The translations under genes and the position numbers were made by a program. This document shows, piece after piece, positions 44,850-53,493 of a stretch of DNA of 64,000 nt (the first letter of the stretch is position 1; every line of letters starts with the position of its first letter). The stretch comes from Erwinia sp. JUb26 (lineage in GTDB: Bacteria > Pseudomonadota > Gammaproteobacteria > Enterobacterales > Enterobacteriaceae): NCBI RefSeq assembly GCF_003751505.1, contig NZ_RJVB01000004.1, positions 1 to 64,000 on the forward strand, read 5' to 3'. The notes below the pieces were generated by a model. The model was given only the letters and a program-made list of their open reading frames with translations. It was not told where the DNA came from and did not search any database.

Positions 44850-45282
44850 ACCGCCAGTTGGGATTCGCTATCACTGAGTATCTGCCGCTGCCGAGGAACA
44901 GTAAGATAACCGACAGCATCACGTAGAATACCAGGTCTTCTATAGCCCATGCGCCGGTTTCACTCAGCGCCAGCGTATTATCAACGTCCACCAGCAGCCA
45001 TGCCACTACCATCGTACCAATGATTGCCAACGCGGAGGGGCGGCAGAGGATACCGAGAATAATCAGTATCGGAGCCACCACTTCACCCAGGTAAACGCCG
45101 TAGCCAACAAAGGCGGGAACGCCATGTTCGCCGAGGGTGTTTAAAATAAAACTGATACCGCTATGGACCTTGTGCCAGCCGTGAAACAGTAATAAGCCAC
45201 CCAGGGTTATCCTTAACAATAAGGCGGCGACGTCTTTATTGTTAAGGCGACTATTGATATTCGCGAGGATATTTTCAATCAT
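44848..45282 (-). CDS. DoxX-family membrane protein
   Basis: 144 residues with four likely membrane segments. The DoxX signature begins LLLRITLGGLLLFHGWHKV (about 20-38) and continues GYGVYLGEVVAPILIILGILCRP. E. coli YphA is a similar protein. The family is linked to thiol or oxidative stress and to electron carriers, but its reaction is unclear. It is monocistronic, convergent with fsr. Confidence 0.83.
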   Translation of the reverse strand: MIENILANINSRLNNKDVAALLLRITLGGLLLFHGWHKVHSGISFILNTLGEHGVPAFVGYGVYLGEVVAPILIILGILCRPSALAIIGTMVVAWLLVDVDNTLALSETGAWAIEDLVFYVMLSVILLFLGSGRYSVIANPNWR

Positions 45283-45664
45283 GATTCAGCTCCGATTTTT
45301 TATAATTCAAATATAACGGCTAATGCTGTGTTCAATGAGATATCCACTCCGAAAGCGGTTAATGGCATCCTCGCCATTAATACCTGGCTGCAGAGTTATT
45401 TTAGAGAGTAAAGAGAATCATTTACGATAATTAACTTAGTGTAAATTTTTACCGCAGGCAATCATATTTTAAATTCTTTTTTAGAATAATTGAATTGAAC
45501 AATATAATAACAATTATCTCACATTAAATATATTTTCAATTCTCTATTGCGCATCCTTTTGTACTCATAAAAGTAATATTGAGAGCGCCAGCCCGCACAA
45601 ACGATCTTATACTCTTGCCATTCGTTTTTATGGTCCGTCCCGCAACGCCGCAAAGGATGATCGA
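45283..45664. other. AT-rich intergenic region, no gene seen
   Basis: 382 bp of low-G+C DNA between the divergent DoxX and nitronate monooxygenase genes. It should hold both promoters; no ORF, repeat or RNA gene stands out. Confidence 0.6.
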
Positions 45665-46741
45665 ATGGACAATGAGCTCTGCAAAACCCTTAACCTCCGC
45701 TTTCCGCTGATTCAGGCGCCGATGGCCGGTGTCTCCACGCCTGAACTGGCCGCCGCCGTCAGCAATGCCGGGGCGCTGGGCTCGATCGGCGTAGGAGCAT
45801 CAACGCCGCAGCAGGCGGAGGCGATGATACGGCAGTCGCTGGCGCTGACCAGCGGCCCGCTCAACGTCAATGTTTTTTGCCACGCCCCGGCGCAGCGCGA
45901 TGCGCAGCGGGAAAGCGCGTGGATTGCACGTTTTGACGAGCGCTTCAGGCGCTTTGATGCGGCTCCTCCGGCAGAACTGTCCGAGATTTATCAGACCTTC
46001 TGCGGCAATGACGCGATGCTGGAAGTGTTACTGGCCACCCGTCCGGCCGCCGTCAGCTTCCATTTCGGCCTGCCTTCGGCGGACTTTATCCGGCGGCTGA
46101 AATCGCAGGGCATCGTCACGCTGGCGACGGCGACCAGTCCTGAGGAAGCGCAGGTCATTGAGGCCGCAGGTATCGACTTCATCGTTGCACAGGGCATTGA
46201 GGCCGGAGGGCATCGGGGTATTTTTAACCCGCGTGCTGAAGATCGGGCGCTCAGCACCTTTACGCTGGTACAGGCGATACGCCAGGTTTCCCGGCTGCCG
46301 GTGATTGCCGCAGGCGGCGTGATGGACGGTGCGGGAATCGCGGCGATGATGACGCTGGGTGTAACGGGCGTACAGCTGGGTACCGCCTTTGTATTGTGCC
46401 CGGAATCTGCGGCGAATGCGGCTTACCGGCAGTTGATGAAAAGCGCACAGTCAGCCAGTACTGTCATGACGGCGGCGATATCCGGGCGACCGGCGCGCTG
46501 CATTACCAACGACTTTTGCCGCATGATGCAGGATGTTCCGGTGCAGGCTATCCCGGATTATCCGCTGACCTATGCGCTTGGCAAAGCGCTGGCGGGTGCG
46601 GCCAGTGCAAAAGGCGATCACGGCTACGGTGCGCAGTGGGCAGGTCAGGGTGCCCCGCTTGCCCGCGAGCTGCCCGCGGCTGAACTGGTGAACGCGCTGG
46701 TAGCCGAGTGGCAGGCCGCGGAAGATTTGACGATGGGTTGA
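45665..46741 (+). CDS. Nitronate monooxygenase-family FMN enzyme
   Basis: 358 residues of NPD/nitronate monooxygenase fold (TIM barrel with FMN). Visible motifs: LIQAPMAGVSTPELAAAVSNAGALGSIG (N-terminal FMN loop, about 14-41), AQGIEAGGHRG (active-site His), AAGGVMDGAGIAAMMTLGVTGVQLGTAFVL (phosphate-binding part, given in outline). It oxidises nitronates such as propionate-3-nitronate, a plant and fungal toxin, which would suit a plant-associated host. It is monocistronic; the EamA gene converges on it. Confidence 0.87.
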   Translation: MDNELCKTLNLRFPLIQAPMAGVSTPELAAAVSNAGALGSIGVGASTPQQAEAMIRQSLALTSGPLNVNVFCHAPAQRDAQRESAWIARFDERFRRFDAAPPAELSEIYQTFCGNDAMLEVLLATRPAAVSFHFGLPSADFIRRLKSQGIVTLATATSPEEAQVIEAAGIDFIVAQGIEAGGHRGIFNPRAEDRALSTFTLVQAIRQVSRLPVIAAGGVMDGAGIAAMMTLGVTGVQLGTAFVLCPESAANAAYRQLMKSAQSASTVMTAAISGRPARCITNDFCRMMQDVPVQAIPDYPLTYALGKALAGAASAKGDHGYGAQWAGQGAPLARELPAAELVNALVAEWQAAEDLTMG

Positions 46742-46813
46742 TGTCGGGCGTCGAAAAACGGTGATGTGCTGGATTTAACGGGGTAAGAGGCCCGGTTGGG
46801 CCTCTGAGAAAAT

Positions 46814-47743
46814 TTACTTTTTCACGGCGGCAAACGTGGTCAACATCACGCCGGAGAAAATCAGCAGCAGCCCGGCGATATACAGCGATGACAGCGTGTT
46901 GTGCAGAAACACGACGGCGGCCACCGCCCCGATCAGAGGTACGCCGAGGGTGACATTGGACATGGTAAACACGCTCACCCGGCGGCCATGCTCGGATGAG
47001 ATCACAAAGCACAGCGACGTCGCCACCGGGCCGATAAACAGCAGTAGCCAGAGCAGGTTCGCATTGAATGCAATCGTCGCCGGTGAGCCTTCCACACCCC
47101 AGGCGATCAGCGCCAGCGGAACCGCAGCCAGCAGCATTTGCCACGGGGCCAGCGACAGCGGCGATGATGCCCAACGGTGATGGCGCACGTGGACGATCAC
47201 CAGCGACCAGGAAATTGCGCCGATAATCAACAGCGCCGCGCCCATCAGTACCTCGGGGTTATCCCACTGCATTTCCCACGGCGAGCAGATAAGCCCGATA
47301 CCGGCCATTCCGGTCAGTAGCGCCACCAGCTGGAGTTTAGACGGTGCATGTTTCAGCAGCATCCATGAAGTGAGGATCCCCCACAGCGGCGTGGTGTACG
47401 CCAGCAGTACCGCATGGCTGGTGTCGGTGTGGCGCATGGCGATCATCCCCAGCCCGGTGAACACCATCATCTGCATAATCCCCACCGAGGCGACGATAGG
47501 CAGATCCTGACGCGACGGCAGTCTGAGCTGGCCGCGCAGGGCGACAAAAGCAAACAGGCAGATCCCGGCCGAGCCGAAGCGGATCGCGGCCAGCCACAGC
47601 GGGGGCGTGACGTTCAGTGCCAGTTTCGTCGCGGGCCAGCTTAAGCCCCACAGCACCACCATCAGCAGCAGCCATAACAGGGTGGATCGCCCGGCGTAAC
47701 GGGCTGCATTTTGTTTCAGGGCTTCGGAAGTGATAACGCTCAT
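46814..47743 (-). CDS. EamA/DMT-family exporter
   Basis: 309 residues with about ten membrane segments in two EamA repeats (WLLLMVVLWGLSWPATKLAL at the start; GAALLIIGAISWSLVIVHVRH at the second). Drug/metabolite transporters of this type often export amino acids or related metabolites. It is divergent from an Lrp-type regulator 133 bp away, a common arrangement for amino-acid exporters, so regulation by that Lrp protein is likely. The substrate is unknown. Confidence 0.87.
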   Translation of the reverse strand: MSVITSEALKQNAARYAGRSTLLWLLLMVVLWGLSWPATKLALNVTPPLWLAAIRFGSAGICLFAFVALRGQLRLPSRQDLPIVASVGIMQMMVFTGLGMIAMRHTDTSHAVLLAYTTPLWGILTSWMLLKHAPSKLQLVALLTGMAGIGLICSPWEMQWDNPEVLMGAALLIIGAISWSLVIVHVRHHRWASSPLSLAPWQMLLAAVPLALIAWGVEGSPATIAFNANLLWLLLFIGPVATSLCFVISSEHGRRVSVFTMSNVTLGVPLIGAVAAVVFLHNTLSSLYIAGLLLIFSGVMLTTFAAVKK

Positions 47744-47875
47744 CGGGTTTCCAGATAAATCAGCATGAATACGATAATGCTATGCCGCTTCATCAGGTAA
47801 AACCGTGCTATTTTGTTCTTGTCTTGCGTCGTTAAAGAAAAAATTAACGCTAAAAGCTATCAAGAAAGGAAAACT

Positions 47876-48364
47876 ATGCCGCAACAGAAGCCGCAGCTGG
47901 ATGAAGTCAGTCTTAAAATCCTCGATATCCTGCAGCAGCAGGCCGATATCAGCAATGCCGAACTGGCCGAGCGGGTCGGGCTGTCGGTGTCTCCGTGCTG
48001 GCGACGGGTGACCGAAATGCGCGAAAAAGGGGTAATCCGTGGCTCGGTGATGCTGGTGGATCCGGAAAGTCTGGGGCTGGAGGTCAACGTTTTCGTCCAC
48101 GTCACCCTCAGGCATCAGGATAAACAGTCGCTGGAGGAGTTCACCAGCACCGTCAGCAACCGGCCTGAAGTGATGGAATGCTATCTGATGACCGGGGAAG
48201 CCGATTATCTTTTGCGCGTGGTGGTGGAAAACCTGAAGAAATATCAGGTGTTTATTCAGGAGTGCCTGACGCAAATCCGCAGCGTGGCGAGTATCCGTTC
48301 CAGCTTTGCCCTGAGCCAGGTGAAGTACACTACCGCACTGCCGACCGAGCATCTGCTGCGCTAA
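47876..48364 (+). CDS. Lrp/AsnC-family regulator
   Basis: 162 residues from ATG 47876, behind AAAGGAAA. The HTH (about 9-60: LDEVSLKILDILQQQADISNAELAERVGLSVSPCWRRVTEM, in outline) and the RAM ligand-binding domain (about 75-150, with the GEADYLLRVVV loop) match Lrp/AsnC regulators. It is divergent from the EamA exporter and probably adjusts its expression to an amino acid. The frame's extension to 47813 lacks a start signal. Confidence 0.88.
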   Translation: MPQQKPQLDEVSLKILDILQQQADISNAELAERVGLSVSPCWRRVTEMREKGVIRGSVMLVDPESLGLEVNVFVHVTLRHQDKQSLEEFTSTVSNRPEVMECYLMTGEADYLLRVVVENLKKYQVFIQECLTQIRSVASIRSSFALSQVKYTTALPTEHLLR

Positions 48365-48438
48365 TGATGAGGCAGATGCGGGCGGTTGATGTCGGCCGTA
48401 TTTGCCACCTGGGGATACCCGGCGAATCTGAACGGCAC

Positions 48439-49590
48439 TCACGCGCGGCCATTCACCGCACCGCCAATCGCTATACCGGCAAATGATTCAGGCAGGTCGA
48501 CGGCGTAAATCACAAAGGGCGTATCCAGGCTGCTGGCGTCCGGAATGGGCTGTTTCACCGGGATGTACAGTTTACAATCGGCGCTGATAAAGGTGCCATC
48601 CGGCCGGATAAGCGAAGGATCGGAGGCGATAACCACCGTTTTCCCTTCGGGTGACAGCAGGGTGATATTGCCTGTGACGGTTTCCGAAAAATAGACATTG
48701 CCGCGCGAGTCCATACAGCAGCCACCGGCAAAGTTATTGGCATACACCTGTTCGACATGCTCCGCTAACTGTCCATCATTAAGTGCCCGATCCTTCAGCC
48801 AGTGTGTTTCGATGCGGTAAAGCGGCCCGGTCGGCGCGGCCCAGTACAGCCATTTGCCGTCTGCGGTGATTTCCAGCAGGTCGCTGTTGGGCGGATGGAA
48901 GGTTTTCCCTCCCTTGACGTGCGCCAGGATTGACGGGATTTTTGCCGCCGAGGCTTTCACTACGCTGGCCCCTGACAGGCGGCGCAGCGTCTGTCCACTC
49001 TGCATATCGTGAACAATGATCCCACCCAGCCCGGAGTCGGAGAGATACAGCGTGGAGCCGTGGAAACGCATGTCGTTCAGCTGCGCGCCCGCAGGCAGGA
49101 TCGTCTTGTCGAAGCGCAGGATGCGCAGGATTTCACCGGAGCGGGCATCCAGCTGTACCAGCTTTTGCGCGCCCGGTTGCGGAACGGCATCGGCCGCAGA
49201 GAAAACGCCGGCGCTTAACGACCCCTGATCGACGCACCATACCGTATCATCGGCGAAGATATGCACCGAATTGAGATAGACAAAGGCGTTCGCACCATCC
49301 TTTCCCCGCTGCCAGTCATTCCAGGCGTTACCGGGAAAAGGCTGGAACTCGCCGCTGGCATCCCGTCGCACCAGTGACGGTGTGGATTTATCTTTGGCGT
49401 AGCGCGGCAGGCCAAGAAACATGACGTTGTCACGTGTGAGGGCCACCTGGTTCGCCATCCACGGCGATCGCGCGGCGACTTTTAGCGGCAGCGTTGTGTT
49501 GGTAGCCGCCGCAGAGATCCGGGGAAGTGCGCTGCTCAGGCTAGCTGCTGCCAGATTAATCAGCAGCGAACGTCGGGAAAGTGCGATCAT
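48439..49590 (-). CDS. Royal-jelly/yellow-family (MRJP-like) secreted beta-propeller protein
   Basis: 383 residues from ATG 49590; AUG codons at 49593 and 49614 are less well spaced from GAGG. The start has a twin-arginine-like signal (LSRRSLLINLAAASL), so export by Tat is plausible. The body matches the bacterial major-royal-jelly/yellow family: LNDMRFHGSTLYLSDSGLGGIIVHDMQSG (in outline), FHPPNSDLLEITADGKWLYWA and NVYFSETVTGNITLLSP. Members are ligand-binding six-bladed propellers; a lactonase-type role is possible. It follows the VOC gene by 10 bp, forming an operon. Confidence 0.82.
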   Translation of the reverse strand: MIALSRRSLLINLAAASLSSALPRISAAATNTTLPLKVAARSPWMANQVALTRDNVMFLGLPRYAKDKSTPSLVRRDASGEFQPFPGNAWNDWQRGKDGANAFVYLNSVHIFADDTVWCVDQGSLSAGVFSAADAVPQPGAQKLVQLDARSGEILRILRFDKTILPAGAQLNDMRFHGSTLYLSDSGLGGIIVHDMQSGQTLRRLSGASVVKASAAKIPSILAHVKGGKTFHPPNSDLLEITADGKWLYWAAPTGPLYRIETHWLKDRALNDGQLAEHVEQVYANNFAGGCCMDSRGNVYFSETVTGNITLLSPEGKTVVIASDPSLIRPDGTFISADCKLYIPVKQPIPDASSLDTPFVIYAVDLPESFAGIAIGGAVNGRA

Positions 49591-49600
49591 CATGACCTCA

Positions 49601-50098
49601 TCAGGCGTAGGCACCAGCGGAATAGGTCAGCTCGTAGCTGTGGCTGTAGACCTCAATAATATTGCCGAACGGATCTTCCATATACACCATGCGATAGGGC
49701 TTTTCGCCCGGGAAGTATTCGCGCACCGGCATGCGCTGTTTGCCGCCGGCCGCCACGATTTTCTCCGCCAGCCCTTCCACATCCGGATCCTGAATACAGA
49801 AGTGGAAAACGCCTGACTTACGAAAGTCGAAGTTGTTTTCCGGCTTCACCGCATCCATGAACTGGAAGATCTCCACCCCGACACGGTCGCCGGTGGACAG
49901 GTGCGCAATGCGGAATGAATGCCAGCCCGCACCGAACACGTCGCTGCACATCACGCCAATTGCGGAGTCGTCTTCGGTAATTTCCGTCGGCGGCATAATC
50001 AGATACCAGCCCATCACTTCGGTATAAAATTTAACGGCGGCGTCCAGGTCGGTGACCGACAGGCCGATATGGGAAAAACTGCGCGGGTAAGGGGTCAT
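49601..50098 (-). CDS. VOC-family (glyoxalase/extradiol dioxygenase-like) protein
   Basis: 165 residues. VOC metal-site pattern: FSHIGLSVTDLDAAVKFYTEVMGW (His near residue 10), VFHFCIQDPDVEGLAEKI, and MVYMEDPFGNIIEVYSHSYE (Glu near 150). GAGG precedes the ATG at 50098. This could be a glyoxalase, a ring-cleaving dioxygenase or a resistance protein. It is first in the operon with the MRJP-like gene and divergent from a LysR gene 93 bp away, its likely regulator. Confidence 0.86.
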   Translation of the reverse strand: MTPYPRSFSHIGLSVTDLDAAVKFYTEVMGWYLIMPPTEITEDDSAIGVMCSDVFGAGWHSFRIAHLSTGDRVGVEIFQFMDAVKPENNFDFRKSGVFHFCIQDPDVEGLAEKIVAAGGKQRMPVREYFPGEKPYRMVYMEDPFGNIIEVYSHSYELTYSAGAYA

Positions 50099-50191
50099 GA
50101 TATGCCTCGTGGCGAACAGAAAAGCGTAGAGTAAGCGTGCAGGTGTAATATGAAAATATCGTCAGACTTATGGTTTTTATAAAATATCATT

Positions 50192-51064
50192 ATGGTCAAT
50201 CCGCAATGGCTCCGCTCGTTTGCCCTGCTTTGCCAGCAGGAGAGCTTTACCCGCACCGCCGACAGCCTGGGGATCACCCAGGCGGCCGTTAGTCAGCATC
50301 TGCGCTATCTGGAAAATCACTACGGTCAGCTGATCGTTCGCAGCCGACGGCGGTTCGATTTGACGCCAGCAGGGATTGCGCTGCTGGAGTTCTGCCGGGA
50401 AATGGAAAAAGCCAGCCAGCGGCTGGAGATGCGGTTACAGGAAAATGACCGGGATTGTGGCGATATCAGCCTGATCACCCCCGGCAGCATCGGGCTGCGC
50501 TGTTATCCGCTGCTGCTGAGTTTGCAGCAGTCGTTGCCCGGTCTGGCAATCCGCCACCGTTTTGCACCCGATGATGAGGTACTGTCAGCGGTGCTGGAGA
50601 ATCGCTATGAGCTGGGCCTGATGACCCGCCAGCCCGACGACGCACGCCTGGTTGCTGAACCGTTCGCCCGGGAACCGCTGGAGCTGGTCTTTCCGGCAGG
50701 GAAAAAAGTGGAAAGCTGGCAGGATCTGGCCGCGCTGGGATTTATCGATCACCCCGACGGCCAGGCAATGGCCACAAGGCTGTTGAGTCGGGTCTTTCCC
50801 GGCAACCCCGGCGTGCGCTCGCTGCCGTGCCACGGCTTCAGCAATCAGATTGCCCTGATCCTCAGCCCGGTTGCCCGCGGCCTGGGTTTTACCGTACTCC
50901 CCCGCTTTGCACGCCTGGCGTTTGCCGGGCAGCACGAAATTGAAGTGATGCCCTGTACCGTGCCGGTGGTGGACAGGATCTGGTTGATTCATCGAGCGGA
51001 ATGGCCGCTTTCGGGCCGGGCGCAGAAGGCGCTGGCGTGGCTGAAAGATCATCTGGAACGCTGA
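50192..51064 (+). CDS. LysR-family regulator of the VOC/MRJP-like operon
   Basis: 290 residues. HTH (about 3-60): RSFALLCQQESFTRTADSLGITQAAVSQHLRYLENHYGQLIVRSRRRFDLTPAG in outline. The effector-binding domain follows. It sits back-to-back with the VOC gene, the classical LysR arrangement, so control of that operon is expected. The ligand is unknown. Confidence 0.88.
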   Translation: MVNPQWLRSFALLCQQESFTRTADSLGITQAAVSQHLRYLENHYGQLIVRSRRRFDLTPAGIALLEFCREMEKASQRLEMRLQENDRDCGDISLITPGSIGLRCYPLLLSLQQSLPGLAIRHRFAPDDEVLSAVLENRYELGLMTRQPDDARLVAEPFAREPLELVFPAGKKVESWQDLAALGFIDHPDGQAMATRLLSRVFPGNPGVRSLPCHGFSNQIALILSPVARGLGFTVLPRFARLAFAGQHEIEVMPCTVPVVDRIWLIHRAEWPLSGRAQKALAWLKDHLER

Positions 51065-51135
51065 AGCACGCGTTTCGGATAAAAGCGACGTGCCGTGATA
51101 TCCCATGCAGAAAAGTGCCATCCTCACCCTGTTGC

Positions 51136-51939
51136 TTACCCTCCGCGATAGCCACTCTGCCGCGACAGCGCGATCGCGGCATGGCGGATCTTCTCTCCCA
51201 GACGCGTGGTCATATCCGAACGGGCCTCGCTGCTGAGAAAGCTGGTGGCAATCCCGGCCACTACTTTGCCGCTATGATCGTAAATTGCCGCGCCGACGCA
51301 GGTCATCGCTTCGTGGATCTGCCCGTTATCAATCGAAAATCCCCGTTCCCGGATGCCGGGAAATTCCGTCTGCAGTTCAGTAAGGTTGCTGACGCTGGAG
51401 GCCGTCAGCGGCGCGGGAAAGCGATCGGCAAAGATCCGTTCGAGTTCGCCATATTCCAGCTCGCTGAGCAGCACTTTACCGGTGGCGGTGAAGGGGGCGG
51501 GCAGACGCTTGCCGATGCGGAAGCTGTGCCCCAGCGGCTGATCGGCATTACGACAGCTGACGTATACCACCTCATCGCGATCGAGCACGGTCAGGGTGAT
51601 GGTGTAGCCGTCCAGCTCGCTATCCGTGGCGAAGTAGTCGCGAAACAGTGCAACAAAATCCATCTGCGACAGGAAACCGTCCGCCCAGTGCATGAGGTGT
51701 GGCCCCAGACGATAGGTGCCTTCCGCCGTTCTGACCAGTAATCCCAGCTCGGTGAGAACGTTAATCTGGCCGTGTGCCGTGCTTTTGGGCAGTGCCAGCT
51801 GCCGGGTGATCTCCGCCGCCGAGAGCGAACCGCCGGCTGCCGCCACCAGATCGAGGATGGTCACCGCGCGCCGCAGAGCGGGCACCGAATCGACGCTTTT
51901 GAGCGGTTGATCGCTTTTTGCACTGGAAATCCCTGACAT
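51136..51939 (-). CDS. blcR: IclR-family regulator, BlcR/AttJ-like
   Basis: 267 residues from ATG 51939 (GAGGGG upstream). The N-terminal HTH (about 20-75: VDSVPALRRAVTILDLVAAAGGSLSAAEITRQLALPKSTAHGQINVL in outline) and the C-terminal GAF-like effector domain (about 95-265: LPAPFTATGKVLLSEL, FSIDNGQIHEAMTCVGAAIYD) define IclR. It diverges from blcABC exactly as blcR (attJ) does in Agrobacterium, where it represses the operon and responds to gamma-hydroxybutyrate and succinic semialdehyde. Symbol assigned from operon context. Confidence 0.82.
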   Translation of the reverse strand: MSGISSAKSDQPLKSVDSVPALRRAVTILDLVAAAGGSLSAAEITRQLALPKSTAHGQINVLTELGLLVRTAEGTYRLGPHLMHWADGFLSQMDFVALFRDYFATDSELDGYTITLTVLDRDEVVYVSCRNADQPLGHSFRIGKRLPAPFTATGKVLLSELEYGELERIFADRFPAPLTASSVSNLTELQTEFPGIRERGFSIDNGQIHEAMTCVGAAIYDHSGKVVAGIATSFLSSEARSDMTTRLGEKIRHAAIALSRQSGYRGG

Positions 51940-51975
51940 ACTGCCCCTCGCATAAAGTTCATAATACAGACCTTG

Positions 51976-51991
51976 GTTCAATATGTTGAAC
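51976..51991. promoter_or_regulatory. Candidate BlcR operator
   Basis: GTTCAA (51976-51981) and TTGAAC (51986-51991) form a perfect inverted repeat around TATG in the 71-bp gap between blcR and blcA, where Agrobacterium BlcR also binds inverted repeats. Confidence 0.6.
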
Positions 51992-52010
51992 TAATTTGAC
52001 GGGAGAAGCT

Positions 52011-53465
52011 ATGATCAAGCTCAAGAATTCAGCACTGCTGCGTGACCGCTGCCTGATTAATGGAGAATGGATTTCTGCCAGCGATGGCCGTGAGATTGAG
52101 GTGGATAATCCGGCCAGCGGCAACATTATTGCTCGGGTGCCCTCGCTGACAGGCCGCGAGACGGAAAGCGCCATCGCCGCCGCGAAAGCCGCGCTGCCTG
52201 CCTGGAGTCGCATGGCGGCGAAGGACAGAACCGCCATTCTTCGCCGCTGGTTTACGCTGATGGTTGAGAATGCTGACGATCTCGCCGCGCTGATGACCGC
52301 CGAGCAGGGTAAGCCGCTGGCGGAAGCAAAAGGAGAAGCGCTGTACGCCGCCTCCTTCGTTGAGTGGTTCGCGGAAGAAGCCAAACGCGTGTACGGCGAA
52401 ACCGTTCCTGCACCCACCAGCGATAAACGCATCATCGTGATGAAGCAGCCGATCGGCGTCTGTGCGGCGATCACCCCGTGGAACTTCCCGGCGGCGATGA
52501 TCACCCGAAAAGCCGCACCGGCCCTGGCCGCAGGCTGCACGATGATCGTGAAACCCGCCGAACAGACGCCGCTGACCGCGCTGGCGCTGGGCGTGCTGGC
52601 GGAGCAGGCAGGAATCCCTGCGGGCGTGTTGCAGGTGATCACCGGTGATGCAAAAGAAATTGGCGGGGTACTCACCGCCAGCGACACGGTCAGAAAACTC
52701 TCCTTTACCGGTTCGACGGAAGTCGGCCGGATCCTGATGGCGCAGTCGGCACCCACGATCAAGAAGCTGTCGCTGGAGTTGGGCGGCAACGCGCCATTTA
52801 TCGTCTTTGACGATGCCGACCTGGATGCGGCCGTCGAAGGCGCGCTGGCGTCGAAATATCGCAATGCGGGCCAGACCTGCGTCTGTTCCAACCGTATTTA
52901 CGTTCAGTCCGGTGTTTATGACGCCTTCGCCGAGAAGCTAGTGGCGCGCGTTGCCGCACTGGAAGTTGGGGACGGTCACCAGCCGGGCGTCACTATCGGA
53001 CCACTGATTGACGCCAGCGCCGTTGAAAAAGTGGAAGATCATATCGCCGATGCGCTGGCTAAAGGGGCAAAGCTGCTGATCGGCGGACAACGCCACGCGC
53101 TGGGGGCCACTTTTTATCAGCCGACCGTGCTGGCCGAAGCCACCCAGCAAATGAAAATCGCCCGTGAGGAAACCTTTGGGCCGGTCGCGCCGCTTTTCCG
53201 TTTTGAAACGGAAGAAGAGGTGATTGCGATGGCTAACGATACCGAATTTGGCCTGGCGGCCTACTTCTATACCGAAAACGTACGCCGCACCTGGCGGGTG
53301 GCAGAAGCGCTGGAGTACGGCATGGTGGGCCACAACAGCGGACTGATATCCAATGAGGTTGCGCCGTTTGGTGGTGTGAAGCAGTCCGGGCTGGGGCGTG
53401 AAGGTTCGCACCACGGCATTGATGAATATCTGGAAATTAAATATCTGTGCTCGGTCATCGCCTGA
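52011..53465 (+). CDS. blcA: Succinic semialdehyde dehydrogenase, BlcA/AttK-like
   Basis: 484 residues from ATG 52011 (GGGAGAAG upstream). GabD-type ALDH: ITPWNFPAAMITRK (about 154-167), FTGSTEVGR, general base E256 (SLELGGN) and catalytic C290 (NAGQTCVCSNR, the usual SSADH form). It oxidises succinic semialdehyde to succinate. It is first of blcABC and completes entry of gamma-hydroxybutyrate carbon into the TCA cycle. Gene order with IclR, Fe-ADH and lactonase matches attJKLM. Confidence 0.87.
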   Translation: MIKLKNSALLRDRCLINGEWISASDGREIEVDNPASGNIIARVPSLTGRETESAIAAAKAALPAWSRMAAKDRTAILRRWFTLMVENADDLAALMTAEQGKPLAEAKGEALYAASFVEWFAEEAKRVYGETVPAPTSDKRIIVMKQPIGVCAAITPWNFPAAMITRKAAPALAAGCTMIVKPAEQTPLTALALGVLAEQAGIPAGVLQVITGDAKEIGGVLTASDTVRKLSFTGSTEVGRILMAQSAPTIKKLSLELGGNAPFIVFDDADLDAAVEGALASKYRNAGQTCVCSNRIYVQSGVYDAFAEKLVARVAALEVGDGHQPGVTIGPLIDASAVEKVEDHIADALAKGAKLLIGGQRHALGATFYQPTVLAEATQQMKIAREETFGPVAPLFRFETEEEVIAMANDTEFGLAAYFYTENVRRTWRVAEALEYGMVGHNSGLISNEVAPFGGVKQSGLGREGSHHGIDEYLEIKYLCSVIA

Positions 53466-53493
53466 GCATGCCCGTTACCTGAGAGGAGGAATA

